From positions 1 to 6,598 of the forward strand of contig CAYJIU010000099.1 of NCBI GenBank assembly GCA_964370305.1: a stretch of DNA of 6,598 nucleotides, read 5' to 3'. The position numbers were made by a program, and so were the translations under genes. Positions within the stretch are counted from its first letter, which is position 1, and each line of letters starts with the position of its first letter. The stretch comes from CAYJAD01 sp964370305. GTDB taxonomy: Bacteria > Desulfobacterota > Desulfovibrionia > Desulfovibrionales > Desulfovibrionaceae. Positions 6,054 to 6,598 of this stretch are shown here, one piece after another. A model generated the notes under the pieces. That model did not search any database and was not told the DNA's origin. It saw only the letters and a program-made list of their open reading frames with translations.

Positions 6054-6130
6054 TTTTGTGGCACGCGAAATTTTTATAACAAAAAAATTTCGTTATCCGA
6101 CACTAAAGCCTTGTTTTGCGTGCCATAAAA
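6054..6130 (+). repeat. 77-bp inverted-repeat element with a nested, mutually exclusive hairpin
   Basis: The outer arms (6054-6070 and 6114-6130) pair over 17 positions: 15 Watson-Crick pairs plus two pairs that are G-U only in plus-strand RNA. The core is TGGCACGC / GCGTGCCA. Inside, CGAAATTTTT (6066-6075) and AAAAATTTCG (6083-6092) form a perfect 10-bp hairpin with a 7-nt loop, sharing 6066-6070 with the outer arm. The RNA could therefore take either a long stem or a 12-bp outer stem plus inner hairpin. A terminator-like hairpin follows at 6133. Candidates are a small structured RNA or a degenerate miniature mobile element; no target-site duplication is obvious, and no promoter was found directly upstream. 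Confidence 0.5.
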
Positions 6131-6132
6131 CT

Positions 6133-6164
6133 ACAAGGAGAGAACATTGCATGCTCTTGTTTTT
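6133..6164 (+). terminator. Terminator-like hairpin downstream of the 77-bp repeat element
   Basis: ACAAGGAG (6133-6140) pairs with CTCTTGT (6154-6160) with one bulged G and a 13-nt loop, followed at once by a run of Ts (6160-6164, the first T being the last paired base). This reads on the plus strand, in the orientation favoured by the G-U pairs of the preceding element. The loop is long and the stem short, so intrinsic termination is only plausible. Confidence 0.3.
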
Positions 6165-6324
6165 GACAACTCTATTGGCCACTTCCACTATAAAAACATT
6201 TTGTTTCAATTATTTATCATGTGTTTCAGTGCCGACTAAAATAATATATTAAAATAATTTACTACTCACAAGTAGCGTGCTAATCAATCTCTACTGCACG
6301 GAGTTTTTATCACTATCACAACAA

Positions 6325-6359
6325 ATCTAGTAGAAAAATGCTACACTTTTGCACTAGAT
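6325..6359. repeat. 7-bp inverted repeat ATCTAGT / ACTAGAT
   Basis: Perfect arms at 6325-6331 and 6353-6359 separated by 21 bases, within which AAAA and TTTT can add four more pairs after a 2x2 internal loop. No T-run follows and no gene is adjacent. It could be a protein site or chance in AT-rich DNA. Confidence 0.25.
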
Positions 6360-6487
6360 GCACCGTAACACACTTCCTGAACTTTCAGCAAACATCAAAA
6401 AAAGCAAATAAAAACAAGGCTTAATACAAAACAGCATGTAATACTACCAACAACAAAAAATTATTTCACTTAAAATAAAAAAAACTG

Positions 6488-6516
6488 TTGACGAGGACAA
6501 GGACTTTGCGTAAAAC
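6488..6516 (+). promoter_or_regulatory. Promoter for the tRNA-Glu gene
   Basis: TTGACG (6488-6493), a 17-bp spacer, then TAAAAC (6511-6516), reading toward the tRNA. An A-rich run (about 6474-6484) just upstream could act as an UP element, as is common for stable RNA promoters. The predicted start lies about 25 nt before the mature tRNA 5' end. Between them is a direct repeat of ACGACGTA at 6525-6532 and 6538-6545. Confidence 0.6.
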
Positions 6517-6548
6517 ACTTTTCCACGACGTAGCTATACGACGTATGC

Positions 6549-6598
6549 GTCCCCTTCGTCTAGCCCGGCCCAGGACATCGCCCTTTCACGGCGACGAC
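6549..6598 (+). tRNA. tRNA-Glu (anticodon UUC), cut by the right edge
   Basis: The acceptor 5' strand GTCCCCT (6549-6555) is followed by the D arm (GTCT ... AGGAC, with GG in the loop) and a perfect 5-bp anticodon stem TCGCC / GGCGA (6578-6582, 6590-6594) closing the loop CTTTCAC. The anticodon TTC is at 6585-6587. The window ends in the variable region, so the T arm, the 3' acceptor strand and any encoded CCA are not visible. The sequence matches the well-known bacterial tRNA-Glu pattern closely. It is transcribed away from the protein genes. Confidence 0.95.

Larger units (their letters stand above)
5934..6548. other. 615-bp intergenic region without a convincing gene
   Basis: Divergent gap between the pseudouridine synthase (minus) and the tRNA (plus). 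It holds hairpins in the pseudouridine synthase leader (5974-5993, 6009-6029), a 77-bp inverted-repeat element (6054-6130), a terminator-like hairpin (6133-6164), weaker repeats (10-bp palindrome TAATATATTA at 6242-6251, CTACT-CACA-AGTAG at 6262-6275, and those at 6276-6308 and 6325-6359), and the tRNA promoter (6488-6516). Between 6360 and 6480 I see only AT-rich sequence with A-tracts. No clear promoter for the minus-strand cluster was found. The one longer open frame (6043-6252, plus) lacks a ribosome site and any recognisable protein character. Confidence 0.6.

Noticed and set aside
6059..6075. TGGCACG resembling the -24 element of a sigma54 promoter, on both arms of the inverted repeat
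   Set aside because: The required -12 GC at the correct 10-base spacing is missing on both strands (TT on one, AA on the other).
6076..6098. ATAAC ... GTTAT pattern suggestive of an integron attC site
   Set aside because: The R and L box consensus sequences and spacing are not met, and no integrase or cassette genes are present.
6163..6194. TTGACA followed by TATAAA as a plus-strand promoter
   Set aside because: The spacing is 20 bp, too long for a sigma70-type promoter, and nothing recognisable lies downstream before the tRNA promoter.
6043..6252. 69-codon plus-strand open frame in the intergenic region
   Set aside because: No ribosome site at a usable distance, no recognisable motif, and it runs straight through the inverted-repeat element and terminator-like hairpin, whose structure explains the sequence better.

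Overview
The window looks like chromosomal DNA from a proteobacterium of moderate-to-low GC. A sulfate-reducer-type deltaproteobacterium (Desulfovibrionales-like) is my best guess. This rests on the tRNA-Glu sequence, the LivJ/LivH protein sequences and the lack of any Gram-positive features. It is inference from recognition, not a database result.

Layout, right to left, because every protein gene is on the minus strand. (1) A tRNA-Glu(UUC) on the plus strand runs off the right edge behind a good sigma70-type promoter. (2) About 615 bp (5934-6548) holds no convincing gene but several inverted repeats. One is an elaborate 77-bp element at 6054-6130, followed by a terminator-like hairpin. (3) A compact minus-strand cluster follows: an RluA-family pseudouridine synthase (4983-5933), the ribosome-assembly GTPase Der (3581-4951) and an AT-rich MFS transporter (2371-3567). 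Gaps are 31 and 13 nt, so they are probably co-transcribed. No terminator is visible after the MFS gene. (4) A 311-bp intergenic stretch holds a near-consensus promoter and what appears to be a leader of about 250 nt upstream of livJ. (5) livJ encodes the periplasmic branched-chain amino acid binding protein (926-2059). After an 89-bp gap with a strong GC hairpin comes livH, the permease (1-836, cut by the window edge). The rest of the transporter (livM, livG, livF) would be expected off the left edge.

The genes themselves are ordinary: translation and ribosome maintenance (tRNA-Glu, rRNA pseudouridylation, Der) beside branched-chain amino acid uptake. The most interesting material is non-coding. 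The livJ leader can encode a 15-17 residue peptide with six Leu codons and one Val codon. Its stop codon lies inside an inverted repeat, and its last codons are complementary to the extreme 5' end of the predicted transcript. This resembles an amino-acid-sensing attenuation leader, although no canonical terminator hairpin with a U-tract is visible. The second candidate is the bistable inverted-repeat element at 6054-6130. I found no phage, CRISPR, toxin-antitoxin or defence genes.
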